Source: Emiliania huxleyi CCMP1516 (lineage: Eukaryota > Haptophyta > Isochrysidales > Noelaerhabdaceae). From it: a stretch of 64,000 nt of DNA. Positions within the stretch are counted from its first letter, which is position 1, and every line of letters begins with the position of its first letter. Below are positions 41,465 through 50,961 of the stretch, piece after piece. The translations under genes were made by a program, and so were the position numbers. Location: assembly GCF_000372725.1 (NCBI RefSeq), contig NW_005200774.1, forward strand, positions 116,963 to 180,962. The letters are read 5' to 3'. The notes beneath the pieces are model-generated. The model searched no databases, had not been told where the DNA came from, and saw only the letters and a list, made by a program, of their open reading frames with translations.

Positions 41465-43267
41465 CTAAAGAAACGGCGAGGCACCAATCCGACCAAACGC
41501 CACGCAAGGCTCGGCGGGGCCGTCGCACACCGCGCTCGCGCGGGTGGCACACGCCCACAGCACCAGCGTCCGCCGCGCGCCGCGCGTGACGCGCCGCACG
41601 CGGTGGAAGACCTCGCGCGCGCAAAAGACCGCGGCGCTGTTGGCGTCCGGGCGCAGCGCCGTCACCTGCCCGCCCTCGCCCCTCCTCAGCTCGAATTCGC
41701 CGCCTCCGTACTCGTCGGGCCGGCTCAGGAAGAGCACGAGCGAGAGCGACTTGTACGCCGTCTCGCACTCCACCTCGTCCACGTGGAAATGCTCAAAGTG
41801 GTCGCCTCCGTCGTACCGGTTGTACTGCACCGACGTGCAAAAAGCTCTCAGAGGCAGGGCCCCGCCCAGCGCAGCGTCTCCGCGCCGCAACGCCGCCACG
41901 AGCGGGCGGAACAGCCAGCCAGTGTCGAGGAGCGGGTCCGGCGGCTCGTCGCCGGCAAACGACGGCGCGCCGTCGGCAGAGACGGAGTAGTGGACCACGC
42001 TCGTCGTCGCCAGCTTGAAGCCGGCGATCTCGGGGTCCCTGACTGCCGAACGGTCGAGCTGCTCGCAGAGAGCGATCACGCGCGCGAGCTCCGACGGCGT
42101 GAAGACGCCGTCCAAGAGAGCCCAAGGCGGCGCCTCCGGCCGTGCCGCCTTGGGCACGGGCGACCTCCGAGGCGGCTCGTCCGGCCTCGGGCGGCGGGGG
42201 CGGCGGCGGGGGACGTCGATGTCTCCGTCCGAGTCCTCTCCGAAGCAGCCAGCAGCGTCTCTCTCGCCTGAGCAGCGCGAGCACGCGCGAGCATCGGCAT
42301 AGGCGTGCACCACCGCCGCCGCCGTCTCGGCGGCCGCCCTGCGGGTGGTGTGCACCCACTCGAGCAAGTCGCCTTCCCGCAGCGCCGCCGCGCGCCGCAC
42401 GAGGGCCGTGTTGGGCAGCTCCTCCACCACGCGCCCAACCTCAACGGAGGCGCAAGCGACGCGTTGCTCGAGGCCGCGCCGCAGCGACGCGGGGAAGGCG
42501 GCGAGTGTGCGCTGCCAGCCCGGAGAGTGGGTGGGCGACCCGTCCTCCCAAACAGGTGGCACGTCGAGCAACAGCAGCGACGTCTCCGCCGGGAGGGCGC
42601 TGCGCAGCCAGCGGATCTGCGCCGCCACCTCGACGCCGCTCAGCAGCCGCGCGTCCGTGAGCTCCTCTCTGCGGGGGGTGCCGTGGCTGACTCTCCACAG
42701 CTCAGCCCACGCCGCTACCAGAGGGCAACGGCAGCGAGGCAGCGCGTGCTGCAGATCGACCGGTAGCAGCAGCGTGCCGCCGCCATCGCCGCCGTCGCTA
42801 CCGCCGCCGCCGCCGCCGCCGCTGCAAGTGGCGACGGGCCACAGAAGCTCACGCTCCAGGTCCCACACGACCACGTCGTACTGCCCGCCGCGCATCGCAC
42901 CCTGCTCGCGCTCGAAGAGGCGAGACGACCGCGCCGCAGCCGCAAGTCCCTCCTCCCCTGCCTCCCTCGCCTCCTCCCTCGCCGCCTTCTCACCCGCCTC
43001 CTCGCCTGTCTCCCCCACCTCCTCCGCCTCCTCCGCCGCCGCCTCCGCCGCCGCTGCCTCCTCCCCCACCTCCTCTGCCTCCTCCCCCGCCTCCTCTGCC
43101 GCCCTCGCAGCGGCAGCCTCCACCTCGCGCTCAATCGCGGCGGCGGCAGCGGGCGAGGAGCAGTACTGGCGAAGGGCGAGCAGCGAGCCGACGGCGAAGC
43201 GCTCGTACTCGTCGCTCGCCTGACCAAGGGATGGCCGGCTGATCACGCCTTCCTTCATCCGACGCAC
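41465..43267 (-). CDS. 2OG-Fe(II) oxygenase (prolyl 4-hydroxylase-like)
   Basis: An open frame of 600 codons. The C-terminal ~200 residues are a P4Hc-type double-stranded beta-helix: WALLDGVFTPSELARVIALC, then FCTSVQYNRYDGGDHFEHFH leading into the iron triad's H-x-D in HVDEVE, LSLVLFLSRPDEYGGGEFEL, the distal His in VFCAREVFHRVRRVTRG and the 2OG-binding Arg in ARRTLVLWA. All metal and co-substrate residues are present. The N-terminal part has an Ala/Glu-rich helix, YDVVVWDLERELLWPVATC, and a stretch LLLLDVPPVWEDGSP to LEWVHTT that faintly resembles an SGNH/PC-esterase fold. It lies immediately downstream of, and on the same strand as, the FkbH-like exons with only a G/C tract between, so both could be one transcript. 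The substrate is unknown. Confidence 0.7.
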   Translation of the reverse strand: MRRMKEGVISRPSLGQASDEYERFAVGSLLALRQYCSSPAAAAAIEREVEAAAARAAEEAGEEAEEVGEEAAAAEAAAEEAEEVGETGEEAGEKAAREEAREAGEEGLAAAARSSRLFEREQGAMRGGQYDVVVWDLERELLWPVATCSGGGGGGGSDGGDGGGTLLLPVDLQHALPRCRCPLVAAWAELWRVSHGTPRREELTDARLLSGVEVAAQIRWLRSALPAETSLLLLDVPPVWEDGSPTHSPGWQRTLAAFPASLRRGLEQRVACASVEVGRVVEELPNTALVRRAAALREGDLLEWVHTTRRAAAETAAAVVHAYADARACSRCSGERDAAGCFGEDSDGDIDVPRRRPRRPRPDEPPRRSPVPKAARPEAPPWALLDGVFTPSELARVIALCEQLDRSAVRDPEIAGFKLATTSVVHYSVSADGAPSFAGDEPPDPLLDTGWLFRPLVAALRRGDAALGGALPLRAFCTSVQYNRYDGGDHFEHFHVDEVECETAYKSLSLVLFLSRPDEYGGGEFELRRGEGGQVTALRPDANSAAVFCAREVFHRVRRVTRGARRTLVLWACATRASAVCDGPAEPCVAFGRIGASPFL

Positions 43268-43287
43268 ATCGGGGGGGGGGGGGGGGG

Positions 43288-43361
43288 CTCATGCTCGCCG
43301 CTCGCCATCTCCCCATATCTCCCCACATCTCCCCACATCTCATGCTCGCCGCTCGCCATCT
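43288..43361 (-). repeat. perfect 23-bp duplication around a 28-nt spacer
   Basis: Bases 43288-43310 equal 43339-43361. The spacer is the ATCTCCCCAC 10-mer in tandem. It lies at an exon/intron border of the FkbH-like gene. Confidence 0.9.
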
Positions 43362-43399
43362 CAACCGCCCAGCCGCGACCCTCGAGCAGGCTGCCGAGC

Positions 43400-44938
43400 G
43401 GCGCGAGGCTGCAGTAGCCACACGCGAGTGCGCGCGGCGGCGCCCCCCCCGCAAAATCGGCCCCCCCGCAGCCCGCCGCCATGGGCTCGGCCGCCTCCTC
43501 CCCCGGCACACGTCCACGACACGTCCTCGACACGTCCTCGAGCTCGACCTTCACATGGCTCGCTCGCTGCCGCAGCAGCGCCTCGTGCTGCTGCGGCGGC
43601 AACGCGCCGGCGGGCGGAGGGAGGAGCGCGTGTGAGGCGAGGAGGCGCTGGTAGACGGCGGCCTGATGGGAGCGGGTCGAGGCAGATGACAAGAGGGCGG
43701 CGATACGGAGGCGCTGTTTGGCGGGCGGTGTCCTCGACGCGGAGCCCGAGCAGGTCGTATCTCCCCATATCTCCCCACATCTCCCCACATCTCCCCACAT
43801 CTCCCCATATCTCAGGCGTCCTCGACGTGGAGCCCGAGCAGGCGGCACGAAAAAAGAAAGTGGCGCAGCGCGCCGCGCCGGACGGCCACGAGTCCCGCCA
43901 GGCCGTGCTCTCCGAACCTGTCCGACACGTACACCTTCCACGTGAAGCTCTCGAGCCCGCCGCCCCGCCCGCCTCCCGCGCGGTCTGGCGCGAGTAGGTC
44001 CGTGTCGCGCTCGAGCAGCTCCCAGTACCAGCCCCGCCTGCGGGCATGCTACGGAAGGCTCCGTGCAGGCTCCGGGAAGGTGCAGGGTGGTCCGCCCCCA
44101 GCGGCAGCCTCGCCTCCGCCGCGTGTAGTTGAGCCGGTTCGTCCGCTGCGTCAGCGCCACGAGCCGGTCGAGGTCCTAGGAGGAAGGCTCCAGGAAGGTT
44201 CCAGGAAGGTTCCAGGAAACTGCGTCAGCGCCACGAGCCGGACGAGGTCCTATAGGAGCGCCGTCGACGTGTCGCGGGCTACTCGTGGTAAGGGTGACTC
44301 CCCTCCGTCCGTCGAGCTGCCTCGTCGCTCGCGCCCCGCAGCGGCCTCAGCCGCACAACCACCTCGCAGCTGTCGAGGAATCGCTGCGCAGCGGCGTCAC
44401 CCGCCCCGGCCTGCGACACGGCCGCCGCCTCTGCCCGCCGCCGCGCCTCGAGCAGGCGGTACTTTTGCAGCCGGGAGCAGCCCGGGTCGGCGCTGCCGCA
44501 CCGTCTCAGGGCCGACTCTGGCGGGAGGAGCGAAGGAGCGCACGTCAGCAGGCCGGGCAGCGCGGCGGCGGCTGCCGCACGGTGCCGCGGCTCGTCGTCG
44601 CAGAAGAGCGCGTTGGCGGGAGACAGCCCGGCCGCGGAGAGCGTGGCGCGGATGGCGGCGGGCTTGGAGAAGGCCGAGTCGAACGAGATTGCGGGAAAGA
44701 CGATGAGTTCCCACACGCCGAGCCGCTGCAGCGCCGCACAAGCGCGCTCCTCGTCGTTGAACGAGCAGACCGACGACACGATGCCTCGCTGAGCGAGCAG
44801 ACGAATGAGCGGCGCGAGAGAGCCGTCGGCAAGGTCATCGTCAGCGTCGGCCTCGTCGAGCGTGCCGCGCCACAGTGTGCCGTCCAGATCCCAGATGACC
44901 ATCTTGACGTCGCCGTCGCATAGCGCGGCGGCCGCCAT
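43400..44938 (-). CDS. FkbH-like HAD-superfamily protein
   Basis: FkbH-type enzymes load glyceryl units onto carrier proteins or act as HAD phosphatase-like transferases. The ATG at 44938 gives VKMVIWDLDGTLWRGTLDEA (HAD motif I, D-x-D-G-T-L-W), CSFNDEERACAALQRLGV (motif II region), AISFDSAFSKPAAIRATL (motif III Lys) and NALFCDDEPRH (motif IV). After introns the conserved linker DLDRLVALTQRTNRLNYT and the C-terminal GNAT-like part follow: SFTWKVYVSDRFGEHGLAGL, then FLFSCRLLGLHVE. The exon junction at 44146-44255 carries a 30-nt duplication (29/30) and another at 43727-43841 a 27-nt one (25/27). The part after VE (AAVYQRLLASHALLPPP) is less sure. The C-terminus may run on into the oxygenase at 43267. 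No carrier protein or PKS is in the window. Confidence 0.7.
43727..43841 (-). repeat. 27-nt exon-end duplication around GGGGAGATGT repeats
   Basis: 43815-43841 against 43727-43753, 25 of 27 identical. Between them lies a tandem GATATGGGGA/GATGTGGGGA 10-mer. The outer copy codes for LLGLHVEDA, the inner would give LLGLRVEDT. Confidence 0.85.
44146..44255 (-). repeat. 30-nt duplication with two acceptor sites
   Basis: 44146-44175 and 44220-44249 differ at one base. Each is preceded on the minus strand by CTAG or CTATAG. The 44-nt spacer is GGAACCTTCCT in tandem. Only the downstream copy keeps the FkbH frame. Confidence 0.85.
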
Positions 44939-45019
44939 GCCGGACGAAGGTTGCGCAGTGGAGCGGCCGCTGCGCGGTCAAGTGTCTCGTCCACAGTGTC
45001 TGGCGTCCACGCTCGGCTG

Positions 45020-45435
45020 AGGCGTGTTTTCTGACGGCCGACCGTCGTGCACGGAGTTGCCCCTTCTCCGACTGTTGCTCTGGGAAAGCTCGCGCGCCAG
45101 CGCGCACCACCCTCTGCCACCCTACCTACTGCCTACTGCCTCCAGCCCCATGGCACATGTCACATGGACATGATATTGGGAGAGTGTGTGTGCGCGTTGT
45201 CATTAATAAACAAACAGACAAGCCCGCTGCTAGTGAACACAATCGGTCGGGTCCTACAAGACACCACTCAGCTAATTACTGACTGCTAGTGAACACAATC
45301 GGTTCCTACAACTGCCCCGGCTACTCGAGTAGGGTTCACGGGTTTCGCGGGAGTGACCCCATGCGTCAAACCCGAGACCTAGCGCGGGTGGGTTGGGGGG
45401 GGGCTCGCTGCAAGGAAGGGCGGTGTAAGACCGCG
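45020..45435 (-). repeat. dispersed repeat, copy split by an insertion
   Basis: Reverse-complement match to 12580-12745 in two blocks (45020-45074 and 45315-45435). The junction of the intact copy is at 12682-12696. Confidence 0.75.
45075..45311. mobile_element. 237-bp MITE-like insertion with 3-bp target duplication
   Basis: Flanked by CTG at 45072-45074 and 45312-45314, where the related copy at 12.69 kb has a single CTG-equivalent. The ends read TTGCTCTGG and TTCCTACAA (TTG...CAA). It contains a ~24-bp tandem block with CGATTGTGTTCACTAGCAG in inverse orientation (45230-45305). No coding capacity, and no transposase family assigned. Confidence 0.55.
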
Positions 45436-46226
45436 CCGCGCCGCCGCCCAATACTCGATCATTAATAATGTGTTTGTTTGTAATGTGTGTGTGTGTGCGT
45501 GTGTGTGTGTGTGTTTGTTTGCGCGATTGCAGGGAAGGGCAGGGCAGCCGCGAGCCGCAAGTGGCGTCGGCGACGCGGCGAGTACACGATGGTGACGCCC
45601 ACAGCGCAGCGTGCGCGGCAGCAGTGCCGCCGGCGGCCCCACGCCGCATCAGCGGCGCTCTGAGTGAGTCAGGCTGCGCTGCACAGCCTGCTGAGCACGT
45701 TCCCGACACGCGTCTCGCCACGCGGGCCTGCCGCAGGCGAACCGGCGAGCCCGCCCGCACGCCCGCGGCCGCAGACATGGAAGACCAGCTTCTTGGCGTT
45801 TCCTGCCAGCGCTCACATGCCAAAAGACACCTCGCAGCGCGCGAAAGGTGACCAAAGCGGCACGTCTCGGCGCCGCGAGAGCAGCCGGTCGACGTCGGCA
45901 CCAAGCGCGCGGCCGCGGGGCGCCTCCGAACCGACAGGCCGCGGCAGTAGAGAGCACTCCACCCGCCATACCGTTTTTCTGGCGCGTGCACCTCGAGTGT
46001 CGTGCGAGGGAGTTGATTTGTAAAATAGTAGGGGGAGGGCGGGCTTGGAGGTCTTTTCAGTTGCAACCATCGAGATCCACACACTAACACAGACGTCTGA
46101 AGAAAGGAAAGGAGGAGGGAACACCGTTTCACCTCGTGTGACATGTTGTATGGCCATCACACCCGAGAAGGTCACGGTCCCGAGAAGGTCGAAGAGAAGC
46201 GGCCACGCAACACACTACACACTCGA
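45436..46226. other. intergenic, (TG)n short repeat, no gene supported
   Basis: A GT-rich stretch lies at 45479-45515. Long minus-strand frames (45272-46175) show no family. Confidence 0.35.
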
Positions 46227-46647
46227 CTACTTGCGCCCACGCAGCACGGCCTCGAGATCCACAGAGCCGCGCACGACGAGCTCACGCGCGCGGCCCATCA
46301 ACGCGCTCGGGGATGGGGGCATCGGGAGCACGTCTTCCAGGAAGTTCGACCTGATAGACGCCTGCACCGCGTCTGCAACCTCCGCATCATCGGACGCCTG
46401 AGGATCATGGTCCCGGGGAGGTCGTAGAGAAGGTCGAGAAGGACATGTCGGGCTAGGCGTGGACCTTGCCCTTGCCCTTGCCCTTGCCCTTGCCCTTGCC
46501 CTTGCCCACAGGAATCGGCGGCGCCGGACCCATGCCGCTCGTCCAAACTTGCCCGTAGTTGGGGTGGTTCAAGCAGCTGATGAACCGCTCCTCGGGAATC
46601 GACATCTTGCCATTCTGAGGAGTTTTGAAGGCCCTGTGTCCTCGCAT
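46227..46647 (-). CDS. small two-exon protein with (GK)n linker
   Basis: Not recognised. Exon 1 (46647-46465) encodes MRGHRAFKTPQNGKMSIPEE, RFISCLNHPNYGQVWTSGMG, PAPPIPV and seven GK pairs from a CTTGCC microsatellite. A 67-nt GT-AG intron (46464-46398) joins it in phase to ASDDAEVADAVQASIRSNFL, EDVLPMPPSPSALMGRAREL and VVRGSVDLEAVLRGRK, with a stop at 46227-46229: 117 residues. The second exon has clear coding composition in a frame the first exon reaches only by splicing, which supports the model. An upstream exon is possible (CTGCAAG before the ATG). The basic GK linker suggests a nucleic-acid or acidic partner. Confidence 0.55.
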
Positions 46648-47232
46648 CTTGCAGAGGGAGCAGTTGAGGGAGGGATGGGAGGACTATCTTGATAGTGTCT
46701 TTCTTGGAGAATAAAATTCTTATTTTCGCACCTGTGTCGAGCCTATAAATAAATAAAACGGGCACGCCAAACGAGGGGTGGGAGAGGGACAGGGTCCCCA
46801 CCTGCACGAGCAGGATCTTGGAAGGACGATCAGGGACACAGGGGAACGGGAGCGGGGAGCGCATCGCGACACGGAGGGGGGCTGGGCAGGGTTCACCCAC
46901 ACGACAGGGTCCCAGGGATTCCTCTCTCGTATAGGACAGGTTGCACCCGGCGGCACGGGGGCAGGCGCGGGCCTCCTACTGGTTGCGCTCTCCTAGTTCT
47001 CCTGCTCCTGACAAGGGACAGCGACAGGCTCGCAGCACGGTGGACTCCCTATTCCACTGGCGATCTCTCTCGACTAGCGACCTTCCTCCGGCTTCTCACC
47101 AGCAGTCTCTCACTACCACGGGCACACTGACAGAGGCGGCCAAAAGGCTCACGTGGGTGGCAGGGCGGTGATAGGAGTCTCCCACTCTGTGGGCTTCGCT
47201 AGAGGTGCGGCCCCTGCGCGTGTCCTCGCCCT
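46648..47232. other. intergenic, no gene seen
   Basis: The 5' side of both the small gene (-) and the ShK gene (+). No promoter motif is convincing. Confidence 0.35.

Positions 47233-47330
<98 letters not shown>
47233..47330 (+). repeat. (TG)n microsatellite
   Basis: About 47 uninterrupted GT/TG dinucleotides ~110 bp upstream of the ShK gene start. Z-DNA-forming potential; likely length-polymorphic. Confidence 0.97.
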
Positions 47331-47438
47331 TGCGGGCGCTGTGCGAGCCGCCCTGAACGAGCCTGTCTGCGGTGAGGACGGGTCTAAATTCTTATTTCGC
47401 CAAAACTCGGCCAAAGGTCTCGGCGAGCCCGTTCCTGG

Positions 47439-48971
47439 ATGTCGGCGCACTTCAACGACAACGGCAACCCACACCGGTCTCGATCGGACAGCCTCGTGTA
47501 CCGACGGACGGGCTCTTCTCGGGCTGTCCAGGAGGACTTTGATCCGGAGTCGCCTGGCCAGCGGCTTCGGGACGGCGACAAGAAGGGCCAGGGGCCCGCC
47601 CGGCGGTGCACACTGGCACGCGTGCTGCTTTTTGCCGCCCTCGTGGGAGGCGCCAGCTGCTTCTTCTACTGGCAGGGCTTCAGGCTCAGGGCCATCAGCC
47701 CCGAGGAGGCGCGTCGGGCTAGCGCGGGAGGCGCTCCAGAGGGAGGCGCACGCGACGCAGCGAGGAGGCGGTTGGCGGGAGAGCGAGCCGGGAGGAAAGC
47801 ATCGGGACGATCGCTGGCGGCGAAGCAGGCGGCGGCGGAGGTCGCGGCCGGCGTAGACGCCGGCAGATGCGTCAAGTGGGCAAACGCGGGCGAGTGCGAC
47901 AGGAACCCCGACTTCATGGCGTCGCACTGCGCCGCGACGTGCGCAGATATGAGGGCCTCCAACTCCCAGCCGGCGGTGGCAAAGGGAGCCGCGACGGCGG
48001 CGGCGGCAGCCGCGGGCGCCAAGGCAACCCCGAAGGCCGCTCCGACGCCAGCGGCGGCTGCAGCAGCAAAGGCATCTTCGCCAGCGAAGGCGTCGACCGC
48101 CGCGGCAGCGAACGCGCCGTCGGAGAAGTCCGGGACGGAGGACGAGCGCTGCCCGGGGTGGGCGTCGCGAGGCGAGTGCGAGAGCAACCGCCCGTTCATG
48201 CTTGCGCACTGCGGGCGAGCTTGCGCCGCGCGCGCCACAACAAGGCGAGCGGCAGGCTACGGCGAGGAGGAGGAGCACGAGGAGATCCGCGAGCTTGAGG
48301 CGGCGCGGCAGGCGGCGCTGCAGCAAGCGATGGAGGAGGAGGACGATGACGACGACGAGGAGGACGGACAGAGTCCTGGCGATTCGGCGCGGGCGGAGGC
48401 GGCGCGGGCGGAGGCTGCGCGAGCGGAGGCGGCTCGGGCGGAGGCGGCTCGGGCGGAGGCTGCGCGGGCGGAGGCTGCGGCGCAGGCGATTGAAGCGGAG
48501 GCGGCGAAGACGGGCCGAGCGGCGGCGGCCGCCGGAGCTGCGGAGGCGGCGGAGCCCCAGAAGGCGGACCAGAAGCCTGACCGGCGGTGCGCAGCGTGGG
48601 CGAGGGGCGGCGAGTGCGAAAAGAACCCAGGCTTCATGCACCACCATTGCGCGGACGCATGCGCGGAGCTGGGGAGGGGCAAGCCGCAGGCAACGCCCGC
48701 CGCAGAGAAGGTGGCGGAGGTGGCGGAGCCGGGGCAGGAAGCGGCGTCGCAGGGATCAGCCTCGCCCGAGCCGGCGGCAAATGCGGCGAAGGCGGCGCCA
48801 GCGGCGGTCTCGGAGGAGTCCGGGAAGGAGGACAAGCGCTGCAAGGGCTGGTCCGACTCGGGAGAGTGCGAGAAGAATCCCGTCTACATGAGCAACACTT
48901 GCGCGCAGGCTTGTGCGGCGAGGAAGAAGCTCCTTGCCGAAAAGCAGCGCACCATGCCGAGCTCGGAGTAG
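47439..48971 (+). CDS. type-II membrane protein with four ShK domains
   Basis: A single exon of 510 codons. A basic cytoplasmic N-terminus (about 55 residues) is followed by one transmembrane helix (LARVLLFAALVGGASCFFYW) and a lumenal or extracellular part. Four six-cysteine ShK units follow: RCVKWANAGECDRNPDFMAS, RCPGWASRGECESNRPFMLA, RCAAWARGGECEKNPGFMHH and RCKGWSDSGECEKNPVYMSN, each followed by C-x(3)-C. They are separated by Ala/Glu-rich linkers including a five-fold ARAEA repeat and an acidic run. In algae such domains are found alone or fused to prolyl 4-hydroxylases in the secretory pathway; here no enzyme is attached. It has no toxin role implied. Start at 47439; the first in-frame Met gives a good anchor. 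Confidence 0.8.
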   Translation: MSAHFNDNGNPHRSRSDSLVYRRTGSSRAVQEDFDPESPGQRLRDGDKKGQGPARRCTLARVLLFAALVGGASCFFYWQGFRLRAISPEEARRASAGGAPEGGARDAARRRLAGERAGRKASGRSLAAKQAAAEVAAGVDAGRCVKWANAGECDRNPDFMASHCAATCADMRASNSQPAVAKGAATAAAAAAGAKATPKAAPTPAAAAAAKASSPAKASTAAAANAPSEKSGTEDERCPGWASRGECESNRPFMLAHCGRACAARATTRRAAGYGEEEEHEEIRELEAARQAALQQAMEEEDDDDDEEDGQSPGDSARAEAARAEAARAEAARAEAARAEAARAEAAAQAIEAEAAKTGRAAAAAGAAEAAEPQKADQKPDRRCAAWARGGECEKNPGFMHHHCADACAELGRGKPQATPAAEKVAEVAEPGQEAASQGSASPEPAANAAKAAPAAVSEESGKEDKRCKGWSDSGECEKNPVYMSNTCAQACAARKKLLAEKQRTMPSSE

Positions 48972-49613
48972 GCGCCGGCGAGTTAGAGTAGCCTTCTGCT
49001 TCTCGTCCCCGGCGGCCCGGTTTGGGTTTCCTCTGTCTGGGGTATCTTGCTGTGACCTGACAACTGTGACCTCGGGTATAGAATTGTGTGCCGTTAGCGT
49101 GCTACCGATACTATAGGAATTATGCAGTTTCCCTCCTCAACCTAATTCCTACACGCGCAACGACACGTTCACCACAAATCGCGTTCTCTGGTAACGCAGC
49201 GAGGCCTCCCAACGGCCCAATCGCCGCGCCGCAAGGGGGCGCCCCCGCCCCCGCTCCCGCGCCCGCCGCGCCTGCCGCGCCCGCTCAAGCCGCCGCCCCG
49301 CGACGCTCAGCCCGGATTGCAGCTCGCGGCGCGCCATGACCGAGCTCCACAACGAGCTCCTGTTCATTATCTCCCCTTTTCTCTCTCTCCACCCACTCGG
49401 CCGCGCTTTGACCCCTTCACTGGATCATCTTAGCGCGCAAGTCTTGCTAACAAGCGAGACCATCCTTCGCGAAGACGCAAGGTTGGACGCTTAGCCAGCC
49501 CCGCGAGACGCCGGCGGGTAACCGGCATACCTACGCTCCGACACATTCACACGCTGCAGTTGTTGTCTGCCGCATCCTCATTCATGAAGACTGCGGAGAC
49601 AATGGGGGAGTGT
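48972..49613. mobile_element. possible 3' internal end of a copia-like fossil
   Basis: A frame ending at 49339 reads AAAPRRSARIAARGAP, a basic tail of the kind seen in copia-type polyproteins. A purine tract at 49606-49613 abuts a TGTTGGAGAG motif typical of copia LTR starts. Broken; age unknown. The rest is non-coding. Confidence 0.25.
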
Positions 49614-50961
49614 TGGAGAGTGTGAACTCAAACCTACTTCCTGACCGTAGCCTGACCGTCCTTGTGTAACCGTCTCATGTTTGGTTTGTCCTGCCGCGCA
49701 CATTGTCATCGACTTGTATCCGACTTGGTAGAGTATCTTGTGTGACGATGCACAGTAGACCCGCACCCGCTCCCGCTCCGGCGTGGGGAGTGCCACCGGG
49801 TGCACCGGGACCCAGCTGTGAAGAGTCCGCAAGGGCCGCGCCAAAATGGCCAAAATCGAGCCTGGTTTGGCCGACTCTACAGTGGCCGCAGGCGGTGATG
49901 GCGGACGCCAACGAGCCTCACGCGCCGGGCCCCACCTCAGACAGTACCTCCGGTGGGCTGCATCCACTCACTGCGGGGCTGCTCGCTCGCCATGATCGTC
50001 GATGTGCACCGACGGCGACCGCCCTCTCGAAGCGCCCTGCTGACTGGCCAGCCGCCGAGCAGGAGCGAGCAGCCGTTCGAATCCGCGGTGCAGCGCCGCG
50101 GATGGCGAACCTCGAGCCGGTGGAGAAGACCGCGGTCGTGTCGGACTCGACCGGCGCCGATGCGGTGCCAGCAATTCGGGCGCGGCCGACTCGCTCCAGT
50201 TCGGCGCAGCTCGCCTTGGAGCCCACCGCGCTCTTAAATCGCCTCGAGACCATGCTCCTCGGCAACCATCCCGTCCCCGCACCCTCCAACGAGGTCAGCA
50301 TCGTCGGCGAGGTCACCAACGGCATCATCATCGCCGCGAAAGCTGCCGTAAACACGCTCTTTTTGTCGCAGCGGCGCGGCGCGCTGATGGCTCTCCAGAT
50401 AAAGAACCTGAAGAAGGCTGCGCTGGCGTACCTTGTGTGGGACCTACGCGGCGAGCTGGCGGGCGCGCGACTCGAGCAGCGGTCGTGTACGGCAAGCGGC
50501 TCGAGACGCACGCGAGCGGCGTGGACAAGGAGTTGGGCAAGTGCAAGCGGCGGCAGGCGGGCGCAGAGGCGCTTCTCGCTGTCGTTCCAGAAACGTTGCA
50601 GGACGTGCCGACGCCAGAGGAGCCCGCGGTCGAGGAGGCGCCGGCGGTCGAGGACCTGCCTGCCAGCGACTCCCGTCCCGACGACGCGTCTTCGGACAGC
50701 GATCGGGAAAGCGTCTTCGAACGTCGGGTGACCCGTCGGATGATCGACGCCGGCCTGAACGAGGCGCAATTCGATGATATGCGGGACGTTTACGGGATTC
50801 AGCTCGCCCACGAGGACAAGTGTGCCATTCTTTTGGATCGGGCAGCCCGCTTCGAGAAACTGTATTACAGCTGCAAGGCGAAGCTCCTCCCGTACCTCGA
50901 GCGCGACTGGGAGACTGGGTGCCACTGGAGCCGCAGGCCCTCCAGCGGCTCCGCCTTGTAG
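49614..50961 (+). mobile_element. probable LTR-element fossil region with unidentified ORFs
   Basis: It starts with a TGTTGGAGAG motif after a purine tract, as copia-type LTRs do. Open stretches follow without any recognisable domain (MADANEPHAPGPTSDSTSGG, and further on RRMIDAGLNEAQFDDMRDVY). No polymerase or integrase is seen. It looks broken. The boundaries and family are weakly supported, and a host gene of unknown family cannot be excluded. Confidence 0.25.

Noticed and set aside
45272-46175. Overlapping minus-strand ORFs
   Set aside because: No family, poor composition, and they cross a dispersed repeat and an insertion.
47199-48647. Minus-strand 482-codon ORF with His-Thr repeats
   Set aside because: The HT repeats are the (TG)n tract and the rest is antisense to the ShK gene.
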